DNA from: Ascarosepion bandense
Lineage: Eukaryota > Mollusca > Cephalopoda > Sepiida > Sepiidae
NCBI GenBank assembly: GCA_037127315.1
Contig: JBBBDQ010000352.1
Location: forward strand, 990,001 to 1,054,000
Length of the DNA stretch: 64,000 nt
Direction: 5' to 3'
Under the pieces are notes generated by a model, which searched no databases, was not told where the DNA came from, and saw only the letters and a list, made by a program, of their open reading frames with translations. A program made the position numbers and the translations under genes. Numbering within the stretch: position 1 is the stretch's first letter; each line of letters begins with the position of its first letter. Below are positions 21,111-33,011 of this stretch, one piece after another.

Positions 21111-24100
21111 CTTTATTTTTACTAACTTTTCCTTACAATTACTTAGTCTTACTAATTTACTATTCTTACTATCACTTAACTTGGCTATCTTAGTATCCTG
21201 ACTATTACTTAGACTTACTAACTTACTATTCTTAATATCACTTAACTTGGCTATCTTAGTATCCTGACTATTACTTAGACTTACTAACTTACTATTCTTA
21301 CTGTCACTTAACTTGGCTATCTTAGTATCATGACTATTACTTAGACTTACTAACTTACTATTCTTACTATCACTTAACTTGGCTATCTTAGTATCCTGAC
21401 TATTACTTAGACTTACTAACTGACTATTCTTACTATCACTTAACTTGGCTATCTTAGTATCCTGACTATTACTTAGACTTACTAACTTACTATTCTTACT
21501 ATCACTTAACTTGGCTATCTTAGTATCCTGACTATTACTTAGACTTACTAACTTACTATTCTTACTATCACTTAACTTGGCTATCTTAGTATCCTGACTA
21601 TTACTTAGTCTTACTAATTTACTATTCTTACTATAACTTAACTTGGCTATCTTAGTATCTAGCTATTACTTAGACTTACTAACCTATTCTTACTATCACT
21701 TAACTTGGCTTTCTTAGTATCCTGACTATTGTAGTCTTACTAATTTACTATTCTTACTATCACTTAACTTGGCTATCTTAGTATCCTGACTATTACTTAG
21801 ACTTACTAACTTACTATTCTTACTATCACTTAACTTGGCTATCTTAGTATCACAACTATTACTTAGACTTACTAACTTACTATTCTTACTATCACTTAAC
21901 TTGGCTATCTTAGTATCCTGACTATGCATGAACTTACTAACCCACTATTCTTACTATCACTTAACTTGGCTATCTTAGTATCCTGACTATTATGAACTTA
22001 CTAACTTACTATTCTTACTATCACTTAACTTGGCTATCTTAGTGTCATGACTATTACTTGAACTTACTAACTGACTATTCTTACTATCCTTAACTTAGCT
22101 ATCTTAGTATCCTGACTATTACTTAGACTTACTAACTTACTATTCTTACTATCACTTAACTTGGCTATCTTAGTATCCTGACTATTACTTAGTCTTGTCT
22201 AATTTACTATTCTTACTATAACTTAACTTGGCTATCTTGGTATCCTGACTATTGCTTAGACTTGCTAACACTATTCTTACTATCCTTAACTTGGCTGTCT
22301 TAGTATCTGACTATTACTTAGTCTTACTAATTTACTATTCTTACTTATCACTTAACTTGGCTATCTTAGTATCTGACTATTACTTAGACTTGCTAACACT
22401 ATTCTTACTATCACTTAACTTGGCTATCTTAGTATCCTAATGTTACTTAGACTTACTAACACTATTCTTACTATCACTTAACTTGGCTATCTTAGGTATC
22501 ACAATATTACTTCCAGACTTTTATCTTAGTATCTTGTGACTATTACTTAGACTTACCCTTTGACTATTCTTACTATCACTTAACTTAGCTATCTTAGTAT
22601 CCTGACTATTATTACTTAGACTTACTAACTTACTATTCTTGCTATCACTTAACTTGGCTATCTTAGTATCCTGACTGATAACTTCTTAGACTACTAACTT
22701 ACTATTCTTACTATCATGTGGCTATCTTATTTATCATGACTATTACTTAGACTTACTAATAAGCTATTCTTACTATCCTTAACTTGGCTATGTCTCTTGG
22801 TATCCTGACTATTACTTAGACTTACTAACTTACTATTCTTACTATCACTTAACTTGACTGTCTTAGTATCCTGACTATTACTTAGACTTTTTAACACTAT
22901 TCTTACTATCACTTAACTTGGCTATCTTAGTATCTGACTATTACTTAGACTTACTAACTTACTATTCTTACTATCACTTAACTTGGCTATCTTAGTATCC
23001 ACAGCTGTGCTTAGACTTTTAACTTACTATTCTTACTATCACTTAACTTGGCTATCTTAGTATCATGACTATTACTTAGACTTACTAACTGACTATTCTT
23101 ACTATCACTTAACTTGGCTATCTTGTATCCTGACTATTACTTAGACTTACTAACTTACTATTCTTACTATCACTTAACTTGGCTATCTTAGTATCCTGAC
23201 TTTCTTAGTCTTACTAATTTACTATTCTTATAACCAACTTTGGCTATCTTGGTATCCTGACTATTACTTGGAACTTTAACACTATTCTTACTATCACTTA
23301 ACTTGGCTATCTTAGTATCACAGCTATTACTTAGGTCTTACTAATTTACTATTCTTACTATCACTTAACTTGGCTATCTTAGTATCACAATATTACTTAG
23401 ACTTACTAACTTACTATTCTTACTATCCTTAACTTGGCTATCTTAGTATCCTGACTATTACTTAGACTTACTAACTTACTATTCTTACTATATCACTGTG
23501 GCTATCTTAGTATCCTGACTATTACTTAGACTTACTATCTTAGTATCATGACTATTACTTAGACTTACTAACTGACTATTCTTTACTATCACTTAACTTG
23601 GCTATCTTGGTATCTGTTCTTAGACTTACTAACTTACTATTCTTACTATCACTTAACTTGGCTATCTTAGTATGCAACTATTACTTAGACTTACTAACTT
23701 ACTAACTAACACTATCACTTAACTTGGCTATCTTGGTATCATGACTAACTAGCAGACTTACTAACTGACTATTCTTACTATCACTTGCTTGGCTATCTTG
23801 GTATCTAGCTATGTGAGCTACACTAACTGACTATTCTTACTATCACTTAACTTGGCTATCTTAGTATCCTGACTATTACTTAGACTTACTAGCAGCTATT
23901 CTTACTGTCACTTAACTTGGCTATCTTAGTATCATGTACTTAGACTTACTAACTGACTATTCTTACTATCACTTAACTTGACTGTCTTAGTATCCTGACT
24001 ATTACTTAGACTTACTAACTGACTATTCTTACTATGCTTAACTTGGCTATCTTAGTATCTAAAGCTATTACTTAGACTTACTAACTGACTATTCTTACTA

Positions 24101-25620
24101 TCACTTGGCTATCTTAGTATCCTGACTATTACTTAGACTTACTAACTTACTATTCTTACTATCATGTGGCTATCTTAGTGTCCACAAACTGTACTTGGAC
24201 TTACTAACTGACTATTCTTACTATCCAGCAACATTATCTTGGTATCTGACTATTACTTAGACTTACTAACTTACTATTCTTACTATCACTTAACTTGGCT
24301 ATCTTAGTATCTGACTATTACTTAGACTTACTAACTGACTATTCTTACTATCACTTAACTTGGCTATCTTGGTATCCTGTTCTTCTTGAACACTAACTTA
24401 CTATTCTTACTATCACTTAACCTTGGCTATCATAGTATCCTGACTATTACTTAGACTTACTAACTTACTATTCTTACTATCACTTAACTTCGGCTATCTT
24501 AGTATCCTGACTATTACTTAGACTTACTAACTTACTATTCTTACTATCACTTAACTTGTCTATCTGGTATCCTGGCATTATTACTTAGACTTACTAACTT
24601 ACTATTCTTACTATCATAGCAACTGTATCTTAGTGACTGTTACATAGACTTACTAACTTACTATTCTTACTATCACTTAACAGCTATCTTAGTATCCTGA
24701 CTATTACATAGACTTACTAACTTACTATTCTTACTATCACTTAACTTGGCTATCTTAGTATCCTGACTTCTTCTTAGACTTACTAACTGACTATTCTTAC
24801 TATCACTTAACCTACATGTCTTAGTATCCTGACTATTACTTAGACTTACTAACTTCTTATCTTTACTATCACTCAGCCTTATTAACATATTATTAGTAAC
24901 TTATTATCCTGACATATTATCTTAATATCACTTATCTTTAGTACTTACTATCCTTACTAACTTAGTGTTATAGAGAAACACACCTATTCGTCAGATAATT
25001 GACTCTTCCTCCTATATTAATAAGAGTTAACATTGAGTTCATAGGAGTTCTTTAGAGTTCTATTGAAGTTGAGAAGAACTACTAGGCAGTTGATATTAGT
25101 CAGCAGTTAGCCAAATACTAAGGAGTCAGCTTTCAGTGGAAGATTACCAAGTTCCTAACATTTTGGGTGCGTTAAGTCGATTAGTAATTGACATAGCATG
25201 ATTATAACCTTCAGTGCGAAAACTACTCCCCATAACTTAGTATTTTTAATATTACTTACCCTTTCTAACCTACTATTCTTACTTAGTATCCTTACTATTA
25301 TTTATCCTTACTAACTTACTATCACTTATCATTACTATGTTTACGATTGCTAACCCTTACAACACAGAACTATCTTAGTAGCCTGACTATTACTTAGACT
25401 TACTAACTTACTATTCTTACTATCACTTAACTTGGCTATCTTAGTATCCTGACTATTACTTAGACTTACTAACTTACTATTCTTACTATCACTTAACTTG
25501 GCTATCTTAGTATCCTGACTATTACTTAGACTTACTAACTTACTATTCTTACTATTACTTAACTTGGCTATCTTAGTAGCCTGACTATTACTTAGACTTA
25601 CTAACTTACTATCTTATCAC
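21111..25620. repeat. 66-bp satellite array, about 65-70 units
   Basis: The unit is built of short related motifs: TTACTATTCTTACTATCACT, TAACTTGGCTATCTTAGTAT, CCTGACTATTACTTAGACTT and ACTAAC (66 bases). Units are almost uniform at 21150-21600 and 25390-25600 but carry many small deletions and substitutions between about 22180 and 24900. Since 66 is divisible by three, minus-strand frames stay open for several units with a 22-residue period (SNSQDTKIAKLSDSKNSKLV). Stops and frame changes elsewhere argue against a protein. Near 24900-25380 the repeat degenerates, then resumes. Confidence 0.93.
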
Positions 25621-25800
25621 CCAGCCTTACTAACTTATTATTAGCTTATCTTTACTTAGTATCTTAATATCACTTATTTTTAATACTTACTATTCTTATT
25701 TAGTATTCTTAATAACTTACTATTCTTACTTAATATCCTTACTATCTTACTATCACTTATCATTACAATGTTTACTATTGCTAACCCTTACAACATGGTA
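25250..25800. repeat. duplicated satellite edge
   Basis: GATTGCTAACCCTTACAACA at about 25345 and the near-identical sequence at about 25770 mark a roughly 420-base direct duplication of the degenerate edge (TTTACKATTGCTAACCC...), with clean 66-bp units between. Confidence 0.7.
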
Positions 25801-26183
25801 AGAAGCATTTGAGTGAAGCCTATCAAATTCTCGGTGTACATTTTGCTTTCAGTTACTGCTTAGATAGGCTCGTTTTCGATTTCCTTTTTAACTGCCCATT
25901 CAAGAGAAAACTGGTACTTAAAAACAATTCATGACATTCATATATTTCTTATTTGCTTTTGCTTTGGAAGGAAATACATTAATTATCATTAAGTCTCATT
26001 AAATAGATTGTGTAGCATAAACAAAAAAACTTTTAAGATTTCTCTCTTTCTTGGTCATCTGCAATAGATCATTAAAAGTGGCAGTTTAGGGTGTTTGGAA
26101 ATCTTTTATTTTTGATCAAATAAAACTAGTAGAATGGAGGCAAATGTGGCCTTAATGAGATACACTCATGATGAAAACTATAC

Positions 26184-26225
<42 letters not shown>

Positions 26226-26293
26226 CTTTCAAAAAGGATCTCTTTTACTGCGGGAAGATCAGATTTAGAGGGTAAATTTTAACGATATATACA

Positions 26294-26348
<55 letters not shown>

Positions 26349-26584
26349 ATATATATATATATATAATAGTGTTAAGTTGAAAGTTTGTTTGAAGCCACAA
26401 CCGCTGACATTCAGTGGTTTACTGACAGAAAGTCATTTAAGGAAAGCAGACTTTGCAATAAAGTGCTCAGTATCAGAGACAGAGATAAAGCATTAATAGG
26501 ATTAATAGACAAAAAAAATTGTCACTTAAATGATCAGACATGATGAAAGTGATGCCAATTAGCTAAGTGACAATTTTTTCTATA

Positions 26585-26615
<31 letters not shown>
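25801..26615. other. unassigned sequence with long (TA)n tracts
   Basis: TA tracts at about 26190-26225, 26297-26335 (then GT and TA again to 26365) and 26589-26614. No gene. Confidence 0.45.
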
Positions 26616-26868
26616 AAGAGTTAGCCAGTTGTCATACGTGATACATGCTTTAGGTGATCATGTCTCAAAAGAGACATGACTGACTGAGCAGAAGATTATC
26701 CCGCTATAGAACCCAATCTGTCCTATTATTTAACCCATAACTGGAGGGAAGAGATAGATTAATACCTTTCCCAGGGTAAGTGAATGACATGAATTCAAAT
26801 GGAATTAGAACTTGGCTCCCTGATTTGTTGTTCTGAGTCAATATCCACTACACCACAACCCACATCCA
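26616..26868 (-). mobile_element. SINE-A copy
   Basis: Minus strand: tRNA-like head (GTTGTGGTGTAGTGGATA as box A, AAGTTCTAATTCC as a mutated box B), body with GGGTTAAATAATAGGACAGA, and end ACTGGCTAAC. An internal block is missing compared with the 27.6 kb copy. Confidence 0.75.
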
Positions 26869-26923
26869 GGTAGATATAAAAATTTCATAATTTTATTTAT
26901 ATCTTTATCCAGTGTAAAATTTC

Positions 26924-26924
<1 letters not shown>

Positions 26925-26972
<48 letters not shown>

Positions 26973-26985
26973 CACACACACACAC
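26925..26985. repeat. (TA)n(CA)n microsatellite
   Basis: TA tract about 26930-26966 followed by a CA run. Confidence 0.85.
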
Positions 26986-27083
26986 ACATTCATATATTTT
27001 TTTTAAATGATGCACACATACATATTTTAAATTTTGGACAAGATATACATGTATAAATGGAATTTTAGATTGTATATTAAGAT

Positions 27084-27426
27084 TGTTATGTTGTGTGCCA
27101 CAGAAATAGTTTGGTAAATAATCACAAACAACGGAAGTAAGTAAATGAAATATATTACCAGAAAATAGTATGTACAACAGAGTTATTAGTAGAGTACAGG
27201 AACAATTGGTTAGTAAAGTAATAAGACGTAGAGTTTCTGTATAGGCACACTTCCGGTTCGCTACCGGAAGTACTTGACTGACTTGGTATCGAGCTGAACA
27301 GTCAACGCTAACGCAATCCAACGCTCAATGCAAGCACTATGTACAACTCCGAGGTCTTTCCGCTGCCACTTTATATAGTGGTAGGAACAGACCATTATTA
27401 TAACAAAGGTGGAGGGCGCCCTAACA
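27084..27426. mobile_element. solo LTR with 5-bp target duplication
   Basis: Starts TGTTATGTTGTG and ends CGCCCTAACA (TG...CA), with AAGAT on both sides (27079-27083 and 27427-27431). The same start and similar landmarks (CTTCCGGT..CCGGAAGT; ACTGACTTG; GGGCG.CC.AACA end) occur in the solo LTR at 50142-50437. 343 bp long. No internal retroelement sequence is present, so it is the product of LTR-LTR recombination. Confidence 0.82.
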
Positions 27427-27614
27427 AAGATAGAAATAATATTTTGGAATTACATATAAGTAGATGTTGAGGTTGACACACATTGGCGACAGCCTGATGA
27501 TTAAACACAATCTTCAGGTCATGTGTGTTATGTTTTCGCTTGACTTTTTATATAATCTGGTTAATGGTTCATTATGGTCTATTGTATTATTCTCATGTTT
27601 ATTGGGTGGGCAAT

Positions 27615-27928
27615 AATGATTCAGTCAGTTAAGTGTCATACGTGAAACATGCTTGGGCAATCATGTCTTTTTCGAGACATGACTGACTGGACAGAAGATT
27701 ATCCCACACTAGGTTGCCATTGCTTTCTGCGGTAGACTGGTTGCCAACCAAGGCTATAGAACCCAATCTGTGTTGCTATTTAACCCATAACTGGAGGGAA
27801 GAGACGGATTAATACCTTTCCCAAGGGTATTTGTGCGTAAGTGAATGCAATGGATTCAACTGGAATTCGAACTCGGCTCTCCGGTTTCTCGTTCCGAGTC
27901 GATATCCACTGCACCACAACGCACCAAT
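27615..27928 (-). mobile_element. SINE-A, full-length copy
   Basis: Minus strand starts GTTGTGGTGCAGTGGATATC (box A), has GAGTTCGAATTCC (box B), a body with TAACCCATAACTGG inverse, a small hairpin CATGTCTC/GAGACATG, and the tail TTAACTGACTGA. At 314 bp with an internal Pol III promoter it is a tRNA-derived SINE. Other copies lie at 26.6, 28.2, 37.9, 45.2, 46.5, 46.9, 54.4 and 62.7 kb. Confidence 0.82.
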
Positions 27929-28183
27929 AATGATTATGTTTGCGATTGTTCTAGAGGCTATTGAGTAGAAATAATTTTGATTCTCAGTGCAGTTTTGTAA
28001 CTATTTAAGAATGTTGTTTGTTAAGTTTTTATACTCACTATTTAGTCTTGATTGCTTTATTATTTATTGTTAAATGTTATGTTAAATTGTGATTGTGTGC
28101 ATTTGTAGTTTGTTAATTATTTACTTAGTTTTTTTTAATTATTTATTGATTTGGATTATTTTAATTTACTCATCAAATTTCAA
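27929..28183. other. unassigned sequence
   Basis: T-rich, no gene. Confidence 0.35.
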
Positions 28184-28424
28184 TTGAATTCCTTGCATTC
28201 ACTTCCGCACAGATACTATTGGGAAAGATATTAATCTGTCTCTTCCTTACATTTATGAGTTAAATAATAGGACAGATTATGTTCTATAGCCTTGGCTAGC
28301 AACCAGTCTACTGCAGAAAGCAAAGGCAACCTACTGCAGGAAAATCTTCTACTTAGTCATGTCTCTTTTGAGACATGATCACCCAAGCATGTATCACGTA
28401 TGGTATTTAACTGACTGATTTTAT
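28184..28424 (+). mobile_element. SINE-A, 5'-truncated
   Basis: Begins within the body at AATTGAATTCCTTGCATTCA and runs to the TTAACTGACTGA tail; the tRNA-like head is missing. Confidence 0.75.
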
Positions 28425-29000
28425 TTATTGGGGTCCTTGACTAAATCCAACAGAGAATCTGTAATGTGATTGATCCTGACTTGGCAGCTTGGCTGCAGTC
28501 ACTCTCTCACCGGCATAATGTAGCTTCCTTGTGTCTCTTCTACAAATAGTTTCACAGCTTCTGTTTTGATGAACTTAGCTCACTGGTGCCCCCTATGTAT
28601 GAATTTACTCAAGCCACAAGATTAGCAACTAGGTCCCACTCTTTTCCTGTGAAACCAATAAAATGTGAACGTGAATTCTACTCCACCATCTTCTTTTCTC
28701 ACACTTCCCACCTGTGAAATTCCCTTCCGTTTACTTGCTTCCCTGACAGCTACAATCTCTAAGAATTTAAACGTAAAGTCAATAGTCATCTCCAATCTCA
28801 CTGACTTGCATCCTTTTTCTCAAGCTCTTTTCTCCATCCATTCCACCCCCATCACACACCAGTATTCTCATCCTTCTGTTACCCTCTTCCTGACACCCCC
28901 TATAACCTACCCCACATTCTCATTACTTCCCCCCTATGTAACCCCCTCACAACAGTCGCAAGAAAACTGCCTTTCTTGGGGTGAAATGATTAAAAATAAT
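28425..29000 (+). mobile_element. LINE family J, 3' fragment
   Basis: Starts at the GGGGTCCTTGACTAAATCCA block (VLD.IQQRICNVI) and carries the FYK.FHSFCFDELSSLVPP region, the SFF..TS.LWNSLP region split by frameshifts, and the 3' tail CTTTCTTGGGGTGAAATGAT. It is directly joined to the SINE-A 3' end at 28424. Confidence 0.72.
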
Positions 29001-29704
29001 TATAAATTATTATGCAATTTTTTCTTTTCAGAACATAAATTATATAAAAATAAAAATTTTATTTCTCTAAGCATTTTTTTCAGTTATACTTTCAGCCATT
29101 ATCAAGGAATAATTTTTTTTATACATGTAACTGAATATACATAGTGTTAATAGTGTGTAGAGTTGTGCAGGTTTCATGTTCGGAACATGGTAAGCACACT
29201 GTTGCCATGTTTGTGTTTGATATTATCAAGTGTTTAATTGTTTTTTTTAATAATGCTTCTATTATTTTAACTTTTTCTGCATGTGGATGGTTCTATTATA
29301 TTTGTTTTATCAGCAAGTATATTAGGAATTTAGTTTGGTCAGTCTCCATGTGTGTTTAAGTGAGATCAAACTGAGCTGTGGTCAGAGAGATAGAATGTAG
29401 ATCTTCCTGTCAAACAGGTTGTGGTGTATCCAATTTTGGATGCTGTTTTGAAAATTCATCCTATTTATAATTACTAAACATTTGGGTTTTGTAGAAAATT
29501 TTAATGTTTCTTTTTTTCTGTATGTTTGATGGTCACATTAGAAAGAAAATGTCTAATATTGGTGGTCAATAAAATGATGAGGAAAGCTGTTGTTCACAAG
29601 GGTTTGTTTTAAATCATGGAGTTCTTTGAAGAAAAGCTGGTGAGAAGATGAGTTCATGCATGCTCTCAAGGAAATTTTTAATAACTCTAATTTTATACCT
29701 AAGA

Positions 29705-29747
<43 letters not shown>

Positions 29748-29930
29748 AGTGAGTATAGCATGAGGAGAGAAAAAAGAAAAAAAATTTTTTCCGTCCAAAA
29801 CATTAATTTAAAACAGTGCTCGATATATGATGTATAGAGCTGTGAAGATTTTTTTCTCCCGATGATGTGTTTGGGTTCCAAACACTGAAACAGCCATATG
29901 ATTGTAGAGAAGAGGACATATTTTTTTTTT
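29001..29930. other. unassigned sequence
   Basis: No gene. (TA)n at about 29707-29744. Confidence 0.4.
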
Positions 29931-30255
29931 TTTAATCATATCATAGCAAAGCAAAAATGCCACTGACGCGCAAGGGGCTACGTAAGAGTGAAAAGATTGA
30001 AAAAGAGAAAAACCAGAAACCACATCCTAAACAGGAAACAAGGGATCAGCCTCTTAACCTCTTCAATAGGTGTGGGTGCAGTGTGAACTGGGCGATAGTT
30101 TAGTCTATCTACTCCAATTGAAAAAAAAATAAAAAAAAGAGTGAAAAGATTGGAAAAGAGAAAAACCGGAAACCACATCCTAAACAGGAAACAAGGGATG
30201 AGCCTCTTCACCTGTTCAATAGACATGGGTGGAGTGTGAACCGGGCAATAGTTTA
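29930..30255 (-). mobile_element. family G element
   Basis: Minus strand: two tandem units (TCAATTGGAGTAGATAGACT..., CACTCCACCCATGTCTATTG) ending in a LINE J-like tail (ACGTAGCCCCTTGCG). Confidence 0.65.
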
Positions 30256-30339
30256 TGCAAATAAATTTATATTTTTTTAAGTGCACATGGACTTTATAGA
30301 CACTGTGTATATTTCATTTTGCGCATGTGCCTAATATGT

Positions 30340-31020
30340 TTTTGATTTTGTGGACTGCTCATTATCGTGGGGTGAATAAGGCAGTGTCTCTGAGATAAAA
30401 AAAAAAAAGCACTCTGACACAATTTACACCACCAGAAATTTGAAGAAGGCAAGATGCACTGCTTGGCATACACGCTAGGAATGTACCATACGAATATTTC
30501 AGAGTGTTTAGATGTCAATATGAGGACAGTTCATTCATCTTTTTTCGAGGCCTCAGACACAACACGGAGGTCTACATCAAGTACCGTGAGGAACCAGTGC
30601 TGCCCTGGGTCAAAAGGAGGACATCAGGGTAAACCTATGCCTGGCAACAGGATCTGCACCATGCCACACAAGTAGGAGAACTCAAAGTCATGACCGCCAG
30701 GCAACTTCTACGACCACATCACCGGTTGCATCTGGTTACGTAACTCCCTAGATTGCAGAAGACTAAACAAAACAAGCGAGGGACAAACAAAACTCTCTGC
30801 AACACCAAAGATGAACTAAAGGCAAGGATCATGGCAGCATTCATAAAAATAAAGAAAGAGACCGTCCAAAAGAGATTCAGAAGATTTTGATGTCATCTGG
30901 AGACCGTGGTTGAAGCCAATAAGGATTTTATAATAAATTTACTTTTACGTATTTCAATATATTTTTCCGTAATTTTGCTAAATATATAAATTAAAATGAG
31001 ATACCATTTATGGCGCATAT
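30340..31020 (+). pseudogene. Tc1-like transposase relic (family T)
   Basis: The plus strand carries decayed IS630-Tc1-mariner transposase segments. The N-terminal helix-turn-helix part is near 30450-30530 (CLAYTLGMYHTNISECLDVN). A central block around 30590-30670 has VLPWVKRRTSG- and HHATQV-type sequence in shifting frames. The C-terminal part is at 30790-30930 (CNTKDELKARIMAAFIKIKK-like), followed by an AATAAATTTACTTTTACGTA end like the other T copies. Much of the catalytic domain is deleted. Confidence 0.65.
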
Positions 31021-31039
31021 AATGATATGTGCTAAAATG

Positions 31040-31190
31040 TCCTTAGCTCAGAGGTAGAGTTGCTGACTGACGCCACTTCGGTCGGGTTTCAATCCTGGGT
31101 AAAAAAGTAATCGGAGTCTAACCGTACTGATGAGCTGTGATACGGCGAAACAGATCTGTCTGCAGATGGCAATATATATACATATATATA
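31040..31190 (+). mobile_element. SINE-H, monomeric copy
   Basis: Head TTAGCTCAGAGGTAGAGTTG (box A) and GGGTTTCAATCCTGGGT (box B), then the hammerhead segment and a TA-rich tail (AATATATATACATATATA). It has one unit only. Confidence 0.78.
31116..31170 (+). ncRNA. hammerhead ribozyme (copy H3, core intact)
   Basis: CTGATGA, stem II GCTGT/ACGGC with a GAT loop (one G-U pair), GAAA, stem III CAGATCTG, and TC completing GTC; stem I GTA/TGC plus an outer GTC/GGC pairing. Every invariant core position is present. Expected cleavage is after 31160. It is the cleanest copy together with H2. Confidence 0.75.
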
Positions 31191-31194
31191 TATT

Positions 31195-31390
31195 TTTAAT
31201 CATATCACCCCAAGCAAGGTGATAACGACACTGATGTGCAGGGGCTACGTAAGAGTAAAAAGATTGAAAAAGAGAAAGCCGGAAACCGCATTCTAAACAG
31301 GAAACAAGGGATGAGCCTCTTCACCTGTTCAATAGATGTGGGTGGAGTGTGAACCGGGCGATAGTTTAGTCTATCTACTCCAATTGAAAA
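31195..31390 (-). mobile_element. family G element
   Basis: Minus strand: TCAATTGGAGTAGATAGACT, CACTCCACCCACATCTATTG, then CACTCTTACGTAGCCCCTGC and the tail CTTGCTTGGGGTGATATGAT. One full unit plus the start of another. It begins within 30 bases of the SINE-H tail. Confidence 0.65.
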
Positions 31391-32161
31391 ATAAAATAAA
31401 GAAAAGAGTGAAAAGATTGGAACAGATCTTAATAGCAATTGATATATTTTTTTAGATAAACCATTTCTTGCAACATACAAATATAATTACTAAAGAACTT
31501 CACAAGCAACACAAATGTTACAAACCAGACAAACTGTCATTCACAATATTTGCTAATATTTCATTTTATGAAACAAGTATGAACACCATTACAGTTTAGA
31601 AAATTTGACAAAGTTTAACTTTCACACCCAGAAAAAAAAATTTAAATAATTAAAAAAGTGACAGCACTATTACTGTATAATTTCCTGGCAATGTTTATCA
31701 TTTTTAAAAAGCTATGTTTAGAATTTTAATAACAATGTTACACTATCTAGTTGTCAGATTATTTATAAAATTATAAAGTTATGTGAAACAATTACAATGC
31801 AATAGTTATTTTTTACCATTTTATAAAGAAATAAATATGAAAAACATTGGCTAATTGCCAATCAATTCAAATATTCACATTTTTGTAAAATCTTGTAAAT
31901 ATAAAAGTTATCAGGAATGGGGTTCAACATGTCTGTCTTTGCTATTCTTGCACAGTTTATAAAGATCACTCTGCATCATTTTTGTTATGTTAGACACAGA
32001 AAATATTTTACTAGAGATTGTACGAATAAATCCTCAGGATATAATAATTACCAGGAATGATTTTCAAGCCCAGTCTTCATTGATCTTTCAATTCATTCTT
32101 ATTTGGTTTTGATAGAAGAAATTATGTACATGTTCTAAAACATAATTTATAATAAATATCT

Positions 32162-32197
<36 letters not shown>

Positions 32198-32219
32198 CAA
32201 AATTACATGAAAATTTACA
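31391..32219. other. unassigned AT-rich sequence
   Basis: No gene; (TA)n at about 32162-32196. Confidence 0.4.
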
Positions 32220-32488
32220 AAACATGTTCTTGACAGGCTCCAAAAGTGAATCAGTAATGTGATAGGTATCAACTTGGCGGCTCGACTACAGCCCCTTTCT
32301 CACTGACGAGAAGTGGCTTCTCTTTGTCTGTTCAATAAATACTTCCATGGCTTCTGCTCCAATGAGCTTGAGTCATTGGTGCCTCCACAACAGGTGTTTA
32401 CTTATGCAACCAGACTTGCAACTGGGTCTCACCCATTCACTGTATGTAAAGGATACTCCTTTGGATTCTTCTATGCCAACACTGCATG

Positions 32489-32491
<3 letters not shown>
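32220..32491 (+). mobile_element. LINE family J, internal fragment
   Basis: LQK.ISNVI..., YKYFHGFCSNELESLVPPQQ-type sequence in shifting frames, ending in (TA)n at 32492; the 3' tail is missing. Confidence 0.65.
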
Positions 32492-32522
<31 letters not shown>

Positions 32523-32578
32523 ATCACCGACTTCTGTCAATTCGGTTGGGTGTCAATCCTAGCTAAAAGCAATCGGAT

Positions 32579-32633
32579 GTCTAACCGTACTGATTAGCTG
32601 TGAAACAGTGAAATAGATCTGTCTGCAAATGAC
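32579..32633 (+). ncRNA. hammerhead ribozyme-like (copy H4, core mutated)
   Basis: CTGATTA replaces CTGATGA (G8 lost). Stem II GCTGT/ACAGT is weakened; GAAA and GTC are kept. Predicted inactive. Confidence 0.65.
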
Positions 32634-32929
32634 TTATATATATATATATATATATATGCAGTAATATTTCCATTATTAATGTATTAATGTAGATGACTAA
32701 TTGAGCATTCTGGAAGAATGGTAGATTGAAAAAAACAGTAGTTACTCTAGCATCTACGCATCGTTCATTCAGTAATGAGTCAGAACACTCTCAGCTACTG
32801 GCATGTGTTTATATGGTATATCACACATTAGAAATCTACTTCTTCTACCAAGCGCCCATAGCTCAGAGGTAGAATCACCGAGTGATATCAATTCGGTCAC
32901 TTTTCAATCCTGGCTAAAAGCAATCGGAT

Positions 32930-32979
32930 GTCTAACCGTAATGATGAGCTGTGATACAGCAAAACAGATCTGTCTGCAG

Positions 32980-32983
<4 letters not shown>
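32930..32983 (+). ncRNA. hammerhead ribozyme-like (copy H5, core mutated)
   Basis: ATGATGA replaces CTGATGA (C3 lost) and AAAA replaces GAAA (G12 lost); stem II and GTC are kept. Predicted inactive. Confidence 0.65.

Positions 32984-33006
<23 letters not shown>

Positions 33007-33011
<5 letters not shown>

Larger units (their letters stand above)
32518..33006 (+). mobile_element. SINE-H, tandem dimer
   Basis: Two units in direct orientation, with equivalent ribozyme bases 351 apart (longer than the 310 at 4.8-5.1 kb because a (TA)n insertion of about 45 bases follows the first ribozyme). The second head reads CATAGCTCAGAGGTAGAAT (box A). Tails at 32635-32658 and 32979-33007 are (TA)n. The second tail abuts the 3' end of the Penelope-like element. 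Confidence 0.75.

Noticed and set aside
21111..25620. Regularly repeated array resembling a CRISPR or a repeat-protein gene
   Set aside because: Units are contiguous with no unique spacers, the genome is eukaryotic, and frames are broken by many indels. It is a tandem satellite.
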